From NCBI RefSeq assembly GCF_001039355.2, contig NW_019775869.1:753268-817267 (forward strand): a stretch of DNA of 64,000 nucleotides, read 5' to 3'. This document shows positions 24,501 to 34,240 of this stretch, piece after piece. The notes under the pieces are model-generated. The model was not told the DNA's origin, did not search any database, and worked only from the letters and a program-made list of their open reading frames with translations. Numbering within the stretch: the stretch's first letter is position 1; each line of letters begins with the position of its first letter. The DNA is from Lingula anatina (Eukaryota > Brachiopoda > Lingulata > Lingulida > Lingulidae). Made by a program: the position numbers and the translations under genes.

Positions 24501-27500
24501 TTCTTTTTGTTTATGATGTACAGGAATAACTTATGCATTCCAGGTTTTAGTCACAAAACCAGACTTCACTAATGATGAGAGTAGAAAGAACTTACGGGGC
24601 ACCTTGCAGGAACTCCTAAAACTGAATATTATTCCTATATTAAATGCTAATGATGCAGTAGCTCCACCACCAGAGGCAGACAAAGACCTAGCTGGGGTGA
24701 GTTTTTTTCCACTGTATCACTTTGTGACCATTATATTTTAACCAATTATGAGTCAAGCTAAAAAATGTGCATTTTCATTCATTTATGTTAAATGTCAAAT
24801 TCCATAAGAAGTTGAGAAATCGGAAAAAAACTTTTTATAACACATATCCCAATGCCAGACACCCAATTGAGACTGTAGATATTTCATCTCTGATTCTCAA
24901 GTCTTTTTTAAATGCATTTAGTTATCAAGATTAAAATGTTTTAATCTACAAGATAAGGTTGGTTATTTTGTAAAGCTGTCAATGCTCTAACCCTTCGTCT
25001 ACCATTTCACCCCTTTGTTGCTATTCAGGTGATCAGTGTCAGTGACAATGACAGTCTGGCTGCCAGGCTGGCCGTAGAAACAGATTCTGACTTGCTGATC
25101 TTAATGTCAGATGTGAATGGTATCTACACGTCTCCTCCTGGCACTGAGGGGTCTCGTCTCCTTCACACCTATTCCCCAAAGACAGACAGTGTGAATGTGG
25201 TGTTTGGGGGCAAGTCCAGAGTAGGACTGGGAGGAATGGAGTCCAAGGTAAATAACAGGAAGGGAAATGTGCTTCATTTAAAAAAGTAGACCGAAGTGAC
25301 TATTACGTACCTTAGAATAGATAGAGTGAATGTTATGTATGGTGACAAAATGAGAAGTTGATAAAAGAAATGACCCCACTAAGAAAGGTCAACTCAATTT
25401 TTATGTTGATGGCCACTTTAATTTCTTGACCAAAATGTGAGAGGAATGAACTACATTTTGGTTGAGGAGCATGTGCTAGGTGAGAACAGGTAGGATGTGC
25501 TGATGGAGAAAATGTAAAATGTGCTAGGTGAGAACAGGTAGGATGTGCTGATGGAGAAAATGTAAAATGTGCTAGGTGAGAACAGGTAGGATGTGCTGAT
25601 GGAGAAAATGTAAAATGTGCTAGGTGAGAACATTTTGAGATGGATTGTGTAGTTGTGACAGTTACCTAACTATTTGTAGGTGAAGGCAGCCACATGGTGC
25701 CTGGGTCATGATGTAGGCGTGGTCATCTGTAATGGTACTGAGGAGAGTGCAATCCTGAACATTGTTGATGGGAAGAAAGTGGGCACCATGTTTACAGACG
25801 CTATGGTAGAGGGGCCTGCTGTGGAAATACAAGCAATGAAAGGTAAGGGGATTTTGTTCCACTTTTATACAGTTATACATTGGTGAAAGTTTTAAGGATT
25901 ATGCCTGATTTCAGGACTTTCAATCTTCATTTTGATCATTTTTTTCCATAAGGTCTGCAAGCTATGTTTTAAGGATTTTCAGTTTTTACAAATTTCACCG
26001 ATGTACTACATATATGGAGTTGTGTGGCAACAAGAAGGCTATGAGCGATTCAGTATGCTTCAACCTCTGAATGGTCAATTTTAAAGCAGCTGGATAGTTT
26101 TGATGCTGCGTCAACAAGGCTTTCCCCTGAGAATGACTCAGTTATCATTTGGATGGCCGGTTTGTCCTTCTCCCTTGGGTGACCTTTTTTTTTACATATC
26201 ATTATATGTGGTAGTAAAATCATGGTCTCTCAAAATCAAGCAGGCTTTTTTGGTCCTCATCTTAACATATAAGTTGTATACTTCCATGTTCAAAATTAAT
26301 GTGTGAGGCTAAAAATTCCTCTTTCAACCTGATATATATGTTTGACCATAATTTGTATTTATTGTTCTAGATTTATGATTATTGTTTTTTTTTTTAAGGC
26401 AATAAGTATTATAGTTTAATTTTTTTAACAGTTATAACATTATGCATTATATTCGGTTGTCAAATTTTAGTTACAATTCAGTCTTTTGTTTCTTTCTTTG
26501 TTCTGCTTCAATTTCCTCTGGAATTGTATGCATCCACAACTTCATCCTCTCTGGATGTAGATCATACTCCATCTTAGTTTGTTTGCCGATGTCTATGTAG
26601 CCCTTCTTGTCCTTGGTGAACTCCTCCCAGCTTGCCACACCCTCTAGTGGACTTCCTTTGTTTGGATTTCTGAAAAAATTGTAAATTTGTTTCAATTCTT
26701 GTTTCTTATTTTAGTTATTGTTATTCATTTTTATTCACAATGACATACAATATTTCTTGGATAAAATATTAGATAATTTAATGTAGTAGTTCAAGTTTAT
26801 TCATCAATTAATTGGAATGTGCTGTTATTTTTTACAGTATTTTTATATTTAAAAAAATCCAATTATTGTGCATAAAATATAAGATCTTGATTACCCTGTT
26901 TTTGCAAAGTTGGTCCAGAGTGTCATCACAGTATTGGCAGCATTTTGATCCTCTTCATTCCAGTCAAATTCAACACCTTCTTTAACAATATTTGGCCCAA
27001 AAACTAGTGGTAAGTCATCCCCATGTGTGGCACACTTGGCCCAGGTTGGAAGAGTAATGCCAACATAGTAGTCAGTAAAGCTTTTGCCACTCAGAACATG
27101 ACTGATGATATAGGAGTAAGTAGCAGATTTTCGGGTACTACTTAATTTCGATCTCAAATGAGCCAGGCATGATTTCATGACTTGTTGAAGCATCAGGAAA
27201 TCGGAGAAAAAATCCCGTGCAGCAATGGCATTTTCAATGGGGTCAACTTTGTGGGTGTACATGTCATGAATATACTTTTTTACTCTTTCTAAGTTGTTTG
27301 GAAATAAGGCTTTCAGAAACGGAAGTACCAGTTTTGTGTTTATGATATCTTCCGGTATTCCAGATGTTATGTTGTACCCATCTTTCTCATGCGTCATGGC
27401 TGCCAAATAAAGCATGTCATTACCTTCATCTGCTAATGCACCTGCCATCCAATCAACTTTACTGAAAGCTTCGTCTATTTCTGGATTGCTTTTGGATTTG

Positions 27501-30500
27501 GAAGCCGAAAAATATTCCTGTGCACCATAAGGCACAAAGTCTCCATCTTCTACTGGAGCAAAAGGCATGATGCCATATTCCTCGGTGTTGTTTGAAATGC
27601 CAGGTGTTAATAGCGCAGCAGATGCATGAAGAAGATCCTGCACAGATGCCAAACGTAAGCAGTTAACCAATCTCAGAGTGTCACTGAAATCTTTGTTGTC
27701 TGAACCACTGCAATTCAGTTTGTGACCCAAATTCCTGGCTAATTGAAGAGGTTTCCTTGAGAAAGCAAATCCACTGCTGAAAGCAGACGGACTCTGGCTG
27801 ATGGCACGTTTGACCAATCCAATGTTATATTTAGTTATCGCTTGATGCAGCACGCTAGAACCACCAGCAGATTCACCAAATATGGTAATGCTTTCTGGAT
27901 CACCACCAAATGTTGAGATGTGCTCTTTGACCCATTTTAAAGCCTCATGCTGATCCCACAGTCCAAAATTTCCTGGGGCATTTTCATCCAGTGTTGATAA
28001 AAATCCAAAAATATGCAACCTATAGTTGATGGTGACACAAATAACATCACCGTGTAAAGCCAATTCTTGGCATGGGGTTGCCATCCCCTGACCCATGGAG
28101 TACCCACCACCATGAATCCACACCATTACTGCTTTGGGTGCCTTATTTTCAGATACAGGGACGTACACATTAAGAGTAAGGCAATCCTCTGAAATATCAG
28201 TGTGAAGTAATATCTCCTTGAGTCCAGGAAAGAAAATCTGGGTACATGAAGGCCCATATTCAGTAGCATCTATGATGCGTGTCCATGGCTTCTTGGGTAC
28301 AGGATTTCGGAAGCGTAGATGTCCAAGAGGAGGCTCTGCAAATGGAACCCCGAGATAGACATCTATGTTCTTTCCATGAACTGTTTGCGTCTTTCCGCGA
28401 AGTCTACCCAGCTTTGTTTCCAGAATCTCCGCATGACTAGTGGCAATCATAAACAACACAGCTAAAATACAGGCAACCATTGTAGAACAGCAAACAACTT
28501 TGACACCCATTTCATGAGCTGTGATGGCAGCTAGTGTTCACCTTTGTTCTGATAACATAGATTTGACAGTGTCTGTCTTAAAAACCTTGTATGGTCTCTT
28601 GTTTTTCTCTCACTCAATCCTCAGGTTGCTTTTTCGTGAGGTATTATGAAATTAACAAGCAGTAAGAAAGCAGCTTAAAATTAGTTATTACCTTTTAGTT
28701 GTTGTGATAAATATGACCCAGCACCCCTTCCTGCCCTGTACCCTAGGCTCATACTATCATGCAAGTAGCAAGTACAAGTTCATATTTATCAGCTCTTTTA
28801 TCTGGGGCTGATTCAATATGTCCTGACCTACTTGTTTGCTTTTTAGGCATTAGCTCATTCAGAAAGCAAACACTTTACTTGTATATGTAGGTCATTTGAA
28901 AATGTGAGGCACATAAGTGACTGACCCATTAATATTGTGTAATATTTGTGTATCTGTTTTATATCACTTTTTGATTAAAGTTGATTTCATTCTTAATTGG
29001 ATGGTTCTGCAGTAAAAGACAATAATAAGGCAGAACAAATTATTAGACAAGTCAGAATAATGCAAATCTTACACAAAGTGTTTGCATCATTAATATGATT
29101 CAAATGCTCACTTTTTGTGTAATGACCAATATAAGACACAATTGTTTTTTTTTTTGTTTTTTTTTTTTTTTGTTTGTTTTTCCTAATTCAACTTTTTCAG
29201 TCTCTTTGGGAATTGTGTTTGTTCATAACTTCATGCTAACTGGAAGCAGATCCATAGCCATCTTGGATTTTTATGCCTCTTTTGCTTTGCTGACACCACA
29301 CCCTGCAAGGAACAACCAATTTTTGGGGGCTGCTGAAGAGAAAGAGTATTGGTGTCAAATTAATAAAATTAATATTTATTTTAACAATTTGACTAAGTTT
29401 TAAGCAATTATAATATGGCACTTATTTGATTAACATTATTATTCCAGCAAGAGAAGGTTGCTATGCCTTGCAAGCACTAAGCTCTGAAAAAAGGGCGGAC
29501 ATCATCAACAGTTTGGCAGGTTTACTGATCGACAGATCCACTGAAATACTAGCAGCCAATAGGAAGGATGTGGATGCAGCTAAAGCTGCTGGTAGGTGGA
29601 GAAATTATGGGTAGAACGTCGGTTGGACTTATATATTTGTTTCATAAGGAATTTCTCTCTCCAAGATAATTTGATCGTAGTGTTTTACTTGCTTCTTTTT
29701 CAGTAGTAGATAGATGGCATAGTTCTCAAGATTTCTCAAACCTTACTCTAAACCAGTTCAAGATTTAAAGAGTGTAAATGAAGGTTGTATTAATGTCCTC
29801 TTTTCAGGACTTCTCCCAGTGAACATCTCCCGTCTGATCCTAACCCAGGCAAAGTTACAGAATCTATCAGGCGGCCTGCGACAGATAGCTGCCACATCCC
29901 ATACTAACATTGGCCGCGTCTTGCGCCATACCAAGGTGGCCGAGGGAATGGACCTTACACAAGTCACTGTACCTATAGGTGTACTGCTAGTCATATTTGA
30001 GTCCAGACCAGATGCTTTACCACAGGTTTGTATGGATTACGTCTTAAAACTTTTAATATAAAATGATCATTTTTTTAAAAAGAAATTAATTTTTGCCTCA
30101 TCAGTGTGCAAGACAAATTTGAATGTTTCTAATTGATTGATATAATTTTTCGTCTAGGTTGCTGCCCTCTCCATTGCCACCGGCAATGGTTTACTACTGA
30201 AGGGAGGCAAGGAAGCATATCACAGTAATAAAATACTTCATGAGCTTGTAGAAGAGGCTCTAGCCCCACATGTCCCAAAAGATACTGTGAGCTTGGTGGG
30301 TATACTTTTCAGTTAAATATTAATAAACTTTTGAAAACTATCACTTAAGATTTCATGTTATTTTAGACGTTAAGATGCTGTATGGTTAGTGTACAGCCAT
30401 GCTAATTTGTGGAGGTTTATTTATGAACACCAGTTTATTGACAAGTTGTCTCACTCCGTAGGTCAGTCGACGAGAAGACATCACTGACTTACTGCAGATG

Positions 30501-32489
30501 GATGAATACATTGACCTGGTGATTCCTAGAGGTTCCAAGGAACTGGTTTCTAAGATACAGCAGGAGAGTAAAGGCATTCCTGTCCTCGGCCACAGCGAGG
30601 GCGTCTGTCATGTGTTTGTGGATAAAGACGCAGACCTGGAAGCAGCTATTAAAATAGGTCAGTAGTTATAAAAAATATGGAACTGTGGTGTGCATCTGAT
30701 TTTGGTACACTTTTCACTTTTTTGGCCTAAACAAGATGAAAGGAAAATATTGCATAGCCTGAAATATATTATTAAAATGTAAAAACTTATTTTCAATGAT
30801 AATCATACATAGTTTATATTACTGCCATTCTGCCCAAGGGCGAAGGATGATAATGATGATATATTATTGATAATTCTTTGGAAATCAAGAAAGATAACTA
30901 AATAAACAGATATAGTGCTGTCTACTTGTTTTTATCCTATGGTGTAGGCATTCCTTTAGATTAATGACAATGAAAATACAAGCTGATTCAGTAGGCATAT
31001 ATGGCAAATACAGCACAAACAGCAATCACAAAGCAGTTTCTTACTTGCAGTAGTGAAAGTCTCTTTATTGGGTTCAGAAAGTTATATTTGATGTACTTTC
31101 AGTGGTTGATGCCAAATGTGACTACCCTGCAGCCTGCAATGCCATGGAAACACTTCTCATACATCACGATCACTTACGAACTGGTTTCTTCGACCATGTG
31201 TGTGACATTTTGCGAAAGGAAAATGTAGGTTTTTATTCTTTAGTTCAGTTGTTACGTATATCAAAAACATAAAGTCTGCAAGTTAACCTGAAGTGAAAAA
31301 AGTTTAAACATTAAAACGTGAAATACAAGAAAAGCAAAAATTCAGAATATTTTTCAAGTTATGGCAAAAATCCTGATGATTTTTCAGGTGAAGATTCTAG
31401 GAGGACCCAGATTGCTGAGTCATCTCAAGTTTGGCCCTGTGCCAGCATCATCCATGAGGACAGAGTATGGCGACCTGCAGTGTACCATTGAGGTGGTGGA
31501 AAATGTGGAGGATGCTGTGGATCACATCAACAAATATGGCAGCTCACATACAGATGTGATTGTAACTAGAAATGGTGTGTTTATTTGGGATGTTATCAAA
31601 TTTCTATTGTTGTGTGTCACGTGTAAATTTAGCATTGAATACTTTTATTCAATTTGGACCCTGAAATTTCAGTTTGAAAGCTTCTTCAACTTTGAAATGA
31701 TTTATGAAGATTTTCTTGTTAGGGAATCTGGTGTACCTTGTAGAAAGCAACATACCAAATGTATTTTTTACAAGGCCTCGTTTGCTGAAATATTCGGAGT
31801 TACTGTAATATATGCAGTGTAGACTAAAATAACTTTCAGTACTCAGCTGTAGTGAAGAGATCATGGCCTTTGCTGTGGTGTCAGACCAGTCAGTGTGGCA
31901 TGGTATTAACTGTGTGTTATTATTCCAGCTGAGGCAGCAGAGACATTCCTACAGAAGGTGGACAGTGCCTGCGTGTTCCATAATGCCAGTACCAGGTTTG
32001 CAGATGGATACAGGTTTGGACTAGGTGAGAATTCAAGACTTATCTATTAAGACAGTAGGGTCTGTAGATATTTCTAGGATCCAGTTTTTTATCATGTGTC
32101 CACCAGGTCTGTTTTGGGATGGTCAAACACACTAACTCAAAGATTTTCAGTAGGCCTTTTCACTCCACACCAATATGATTACTCTTTGGGTTCACACCAC
32201 AAAAATTTTGTTTTATAATCTTTATGAATTTTTTCGACATGGAAACCATTTAAATAGTTATACATTTGAAATAACAATTACATAAGCCTATTTATATTTT
32301 TTAGGTGCAGAGGTTGGTATCAGTACAGGCCGTATCCATGCCAGGGGCCCAGTGGGCGTGGAGGGCCTGTTGACCACAAAATGGATTCTAAAGGGATCTG
32401 GAAACACCGTTGCCGAATTTACCGCAGGCGATATGAAATATCTACATGAACAGCTGCCTATTGACGACATTTTGCATAGCAGCAGTTGA
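21117..32489 (+). CDS. ALDH18A1: Delta-1-pyrroline-5-carboxylate synthase (glutamate kinase + gamma-glutamyl phosphate reductase)
   Basis: This bifunctional mitochondrial enzyme phosphorylates glutamate and reduces the product to P5C, the precursor of proline and ornithine. Coding exons: 21117-21449, 21726-21866, 22522-22629, 24544-24696, 25029-25247, 25680-25842, 29448-29591, 29808-30025, 30158-30295, 30462-30657, 31103-31224, 31388-31574, 31929-32024 and 32305-32489. They sum to 800 residues with consistent phases, close to the roughly 795 usual in animals. The N-terminus is rich in R/H/Q with no acids, as for a mitochondrial presequence. Glutamate-kinase motifs include [11 protein letters not shown] (residues 83-93), [12 protein letters not shown] and [13 protein letters not shown]. 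The reductase half has [33 protein letters not shown] and the catalytic Cys616 in CDYPAACNA. It corresponds to the form lacking the two-residue NV insert before VISV. Confidence 0.97.
21506..21554. repeat. (ATT)n microsatellite
   Basis: About 16 ATT units lie in P5CS intron 1, just downstream of exon 1. This is simple sequence. Confidence 0.95.
22522..22629 (+). CDS. ALDH18A1: P5CS exon 3a (canonical version)
   Basis: This 108-nt, phase 0-0 exon encodes 36 residues ending in RIAQ. It contains [18 protein letters not shown], the highly conserved glutamate-kinase segment shared with vertebrate P5CS and, more distantly, bacterial ProB. Splice sites are CTCCAG and CAG|GTACAT. Confidence 0.93.
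23734..23841 (+). CDS. ALDH18A1: P5CS exon 3b, diverged alternative of exon 3
   Basis: Between exons 3a and 4 lies another 108-nt, phase 0-0 open exon with good sites (TTCAG and CAG|GTGATT). Its 36 residues align with exon 3a without gaps: [18 protein letters not shown] here against [18 protein letters not shown] there, both followed by a QY pair and ending in AQ. The near-invariant G-Q is replaced by G-M and the upstream LEPR is lost. Exact length, phase, order and residual similarity argue for an exon duplication kept as a mutually exclusive choice. Inclusion of both would still keep the frame. Expression is not shown by the sequence. Confidence 0.82.
25471..25632. repeat. 48-base minisatellite rich in donor-like motifs
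   Basis: About 3.4 near-identical 48-base units start at 25471, 25519, 25567 and 25615, ending 48 bases before P5CS exon 6 (25680). Each full unit contains AG|GTGAGA and CAG|GTAGGA, both close to the animal 5' splice-site consensus. Near-identity of copies indicates recent expansion. Confidence 0.9.
25843..29447. other. P5CS intron 6, host of the nested esterase
   Basis: This 3.6-kb intron is the largest in P5CS. Outside the nested minus-strand carboxylesterase (26471-28510) I see only AT-rich sequence. A minus-strand polyadenylation hexamer (TTTATT on the plus strand) lies at 26358-26363 and a T/G-rich run at about 29143-29182. Confidence 0.75.
26471..28510 (-). CDS. Secreted type-B carboxylesterase (cholinesterase-like)
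   Basis: This alpha/beta-hydrolase of the carboxylesterase/cholinesterase family is predicted to hydrolyse carboxylic esters in the secretory pathway or outside the cell. Exon 1 is 26895-28510 and exon 2 is 26471-26669 (stop TAA 26471-26473), giving 604 residues. A signal peptide of about 27 residues ([15 protein letters not shown] end) starts at ATG 28508-28510. The type-B signatures are intact: [12 protein letters not shown] (107-118), oxyanion hole HGGG (133-136), nucleophile Ser214 in GESAGG, Glu362 in DEG and His496 in ATHGDD. The C-terminus is charged ([14 protein letters not shown]), without a TM or GPI signal. It lies wholly in P5CS intron 6 on the opposite strand. Only one intron near the 3' end suggests partial retrotransposition or intron loss. 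The substrate cannot be deduced. Confidence 0.93.
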
Positions 32490-32876
32490 TTTATGTCGTG
32501 CATGCTCAAGAAGTGTCAAATTTCTAAATTATGAACAAAAAAAAGACCAATTATTTATTTTGTTTATTGAATTATATGTCATTGAATGCATTTTTGTGTT
32601 CCACCATCTTGTGGAATATTCTGTGCAATGGATAGGAAGTCCATGGGTCTGATTGATTACTGAAGGAACAGTACCATTAAAGATTTATTTGTTGTAGCAA
32701 CAACAGGGTAGAATTTATCATTGGTAATGAATTTTTCATTTATAGTGATGATAGTATTGAAAGGTGTACTTAAAAGTATTTTAGTAAAATTGCTTCAACT
32801 TTTAAAGATAGGGCTGGGCAAAAGCTTCTCCAGTCAATCATGAATTCACACAAATTATAAAAGTGAAGCTGGCAGT

Positions 32877-32882
32877 AATAAA
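32877..32882 (+). terminator. Candidate polyadenylation signal of P5CS
   Basis: AATAAA lies about 390 bases after the P5CS stop. A weaker ATTAAA occurs near 32677. Either could be used. Confidence 0.45.
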
Positions 32883-33180
32883 TATATTTATTCATACATC
32901 TCATGCAATTTTCTACAAAAACTACAGACAGCTGTACATGTAAAATGTTAATAAGATTCCTTTACAAAAAAAAGCACCGAATACCATTTTTTGAAGCAAA
33001 ATCGTATGACTAGAACGTCAACCAGGCAGGTTTGTAGCAAATTGACATACGTACTGGTAACTACTGTATAATGCATGGTACTTATAAAAATGATTCTTCA
33101 CTCGTGATTTATGTAAGCATCTTAAATCAACTACATGTATAAGTTGCATGGTTTTACTAGCCTTTCACTGTATGCAGATT

Positions 33181-33435
33181 AAGGCTTCGTTCACATGGAA
33201 TGTCTATTTTCTAAAAATCTATTTTCTATTCACGGTATGTCTTATGATCACGGTCTGTGCCCTTAATATCCCGCCGCGTAATTACTGGCAGCGCGAGCCA
33301 GTTACTATAAGTAACTGGCTCGCGCTGCCAGTAATTACGCGGCGGGATATTCAGGGCACAGACCGTGATCATAAGACATACCGTGAATAGAAAATAGAAT
33401 TTAGAAAATAGACATTGCATGTGAATGAAGCCTAA
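33181..33435. mobile_element. 255-base near-perfect palindrome (foldback/MITE-like)
   Basis: The two halves are inverted copies of one another, from AAGGCTTCGTTCACATG on the left to CATGTGAATGAAGCCT on the right. They meet at a 5-base loop centred near 33308 (GTTAC-TATAA-GTAAC). Only a few mismatches occur over about 120-base arms. The inner part (CCGCCGCGTAATTACTGGC and its complement) is far more GC-rich than the surroundings. Architecture fits a foldback-type non-autonomous DNA transposon. A target-site duplication is not clear, although TTA/TAA flank the ends. Confidence 0.75.
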
Positions 33436-34067
33436 CTTGAACAGTAAATGTTATTCCAACTTCCAGTGGAAGTACAAATGCATAGATGTACAATTTGTAC
33501 CAGCAAATCTCATTAAAACATGCCTGTTTATTCTACCAATGTACATATTCTTCTGCATAAACAAATATATTCCATCATTGCTGAGTATTGCATAGGCCCT
33601 CATAGAACTGACTGGCAGAAAGCTGGGGACTGCCCAGGTTTCTGCTTCATGGATATTTTAACCACAATTTAAATATTTTAATTCAGACTACATACATAAT
33701 ACAAATTCATCATAAACTCAATATGGACTAGTACTATAAAATTTTATGTTGTTATATGGATACTCCTTTGTTATATGGATATTTCCTTCACTGGCATTTC
33801 ATATGCCATACCTGAAAACATGCACTTCTACCTACATGTCAAAATAGAAAGTTTTTGTATTGTTTCTAAGTATTCTTAGGTCAAAAGGCAAGGACGGAAA
33901 AGGTTAATTTCATGGAACTTTGAATAAATATTTGGCACTTGAATATGAGGAAATTTCTTTGGTAGGAATATGAAAAATCTATTAGCTCCATCTTCATAAT
34001 ATCCCTGTAATTTGGCCAGTACATACTTAGTCACTGCACCTGTTTTTTTTAATCATTTGACAGGATC

Positions 34068-34073
34068 TTTATT
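34068..34073 (-). terminator. Candidate polyadenylation signal of the HSPA12-like gene
   Basis: TTTATT on the plus strand reads AATAAA on the minus strand about 170 bases after the HSPA12-like stop. This is a plausible but unproven site. Confidence 0.35.
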
Positions 34074-34240
34074 CTAGTTTTTGTCCAAAGCTGTTTTAAT
34101 TCTTTTCACCTCGATTAATTCTGAAAGGGTGAGTACCCTAACATCTTCCAACCACACAATAATAAATCTATCATCATGACAACATTCTGGGCATGTCAAC
34201 CACAAGGTGAACTGAAAGCCCAACAGTTTGTTTTCAGTAA

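Larger units (their letters stand above)
32490..34240. other. Convergent intergenic region between P5CS and HSPA12-like genes
   Basis: The interval contains the P5CS 3' UTR, the 255-base palindromic element at 33181-33435 and the probable 3' UTR of the minus-strand HSPA12-like gene. No other coding sequence is supported; frames inside the palindrome are mirror artefacts of the inverted repeat. Confidence 0.6.

Noticed and set aside
25451-25633. Minus-strand repetitive peptide with [16 protein letters not shown]-like units.
   Set aside because: It is a translation of the 48-base minisatellite on the non-coding strand.
33148-33420. Matching open frames on both strands with a shared protein sequence.
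   Set aside because: They are the two arms of a 255-base palindrome read in opposite directions; there is no protein-family pattern.
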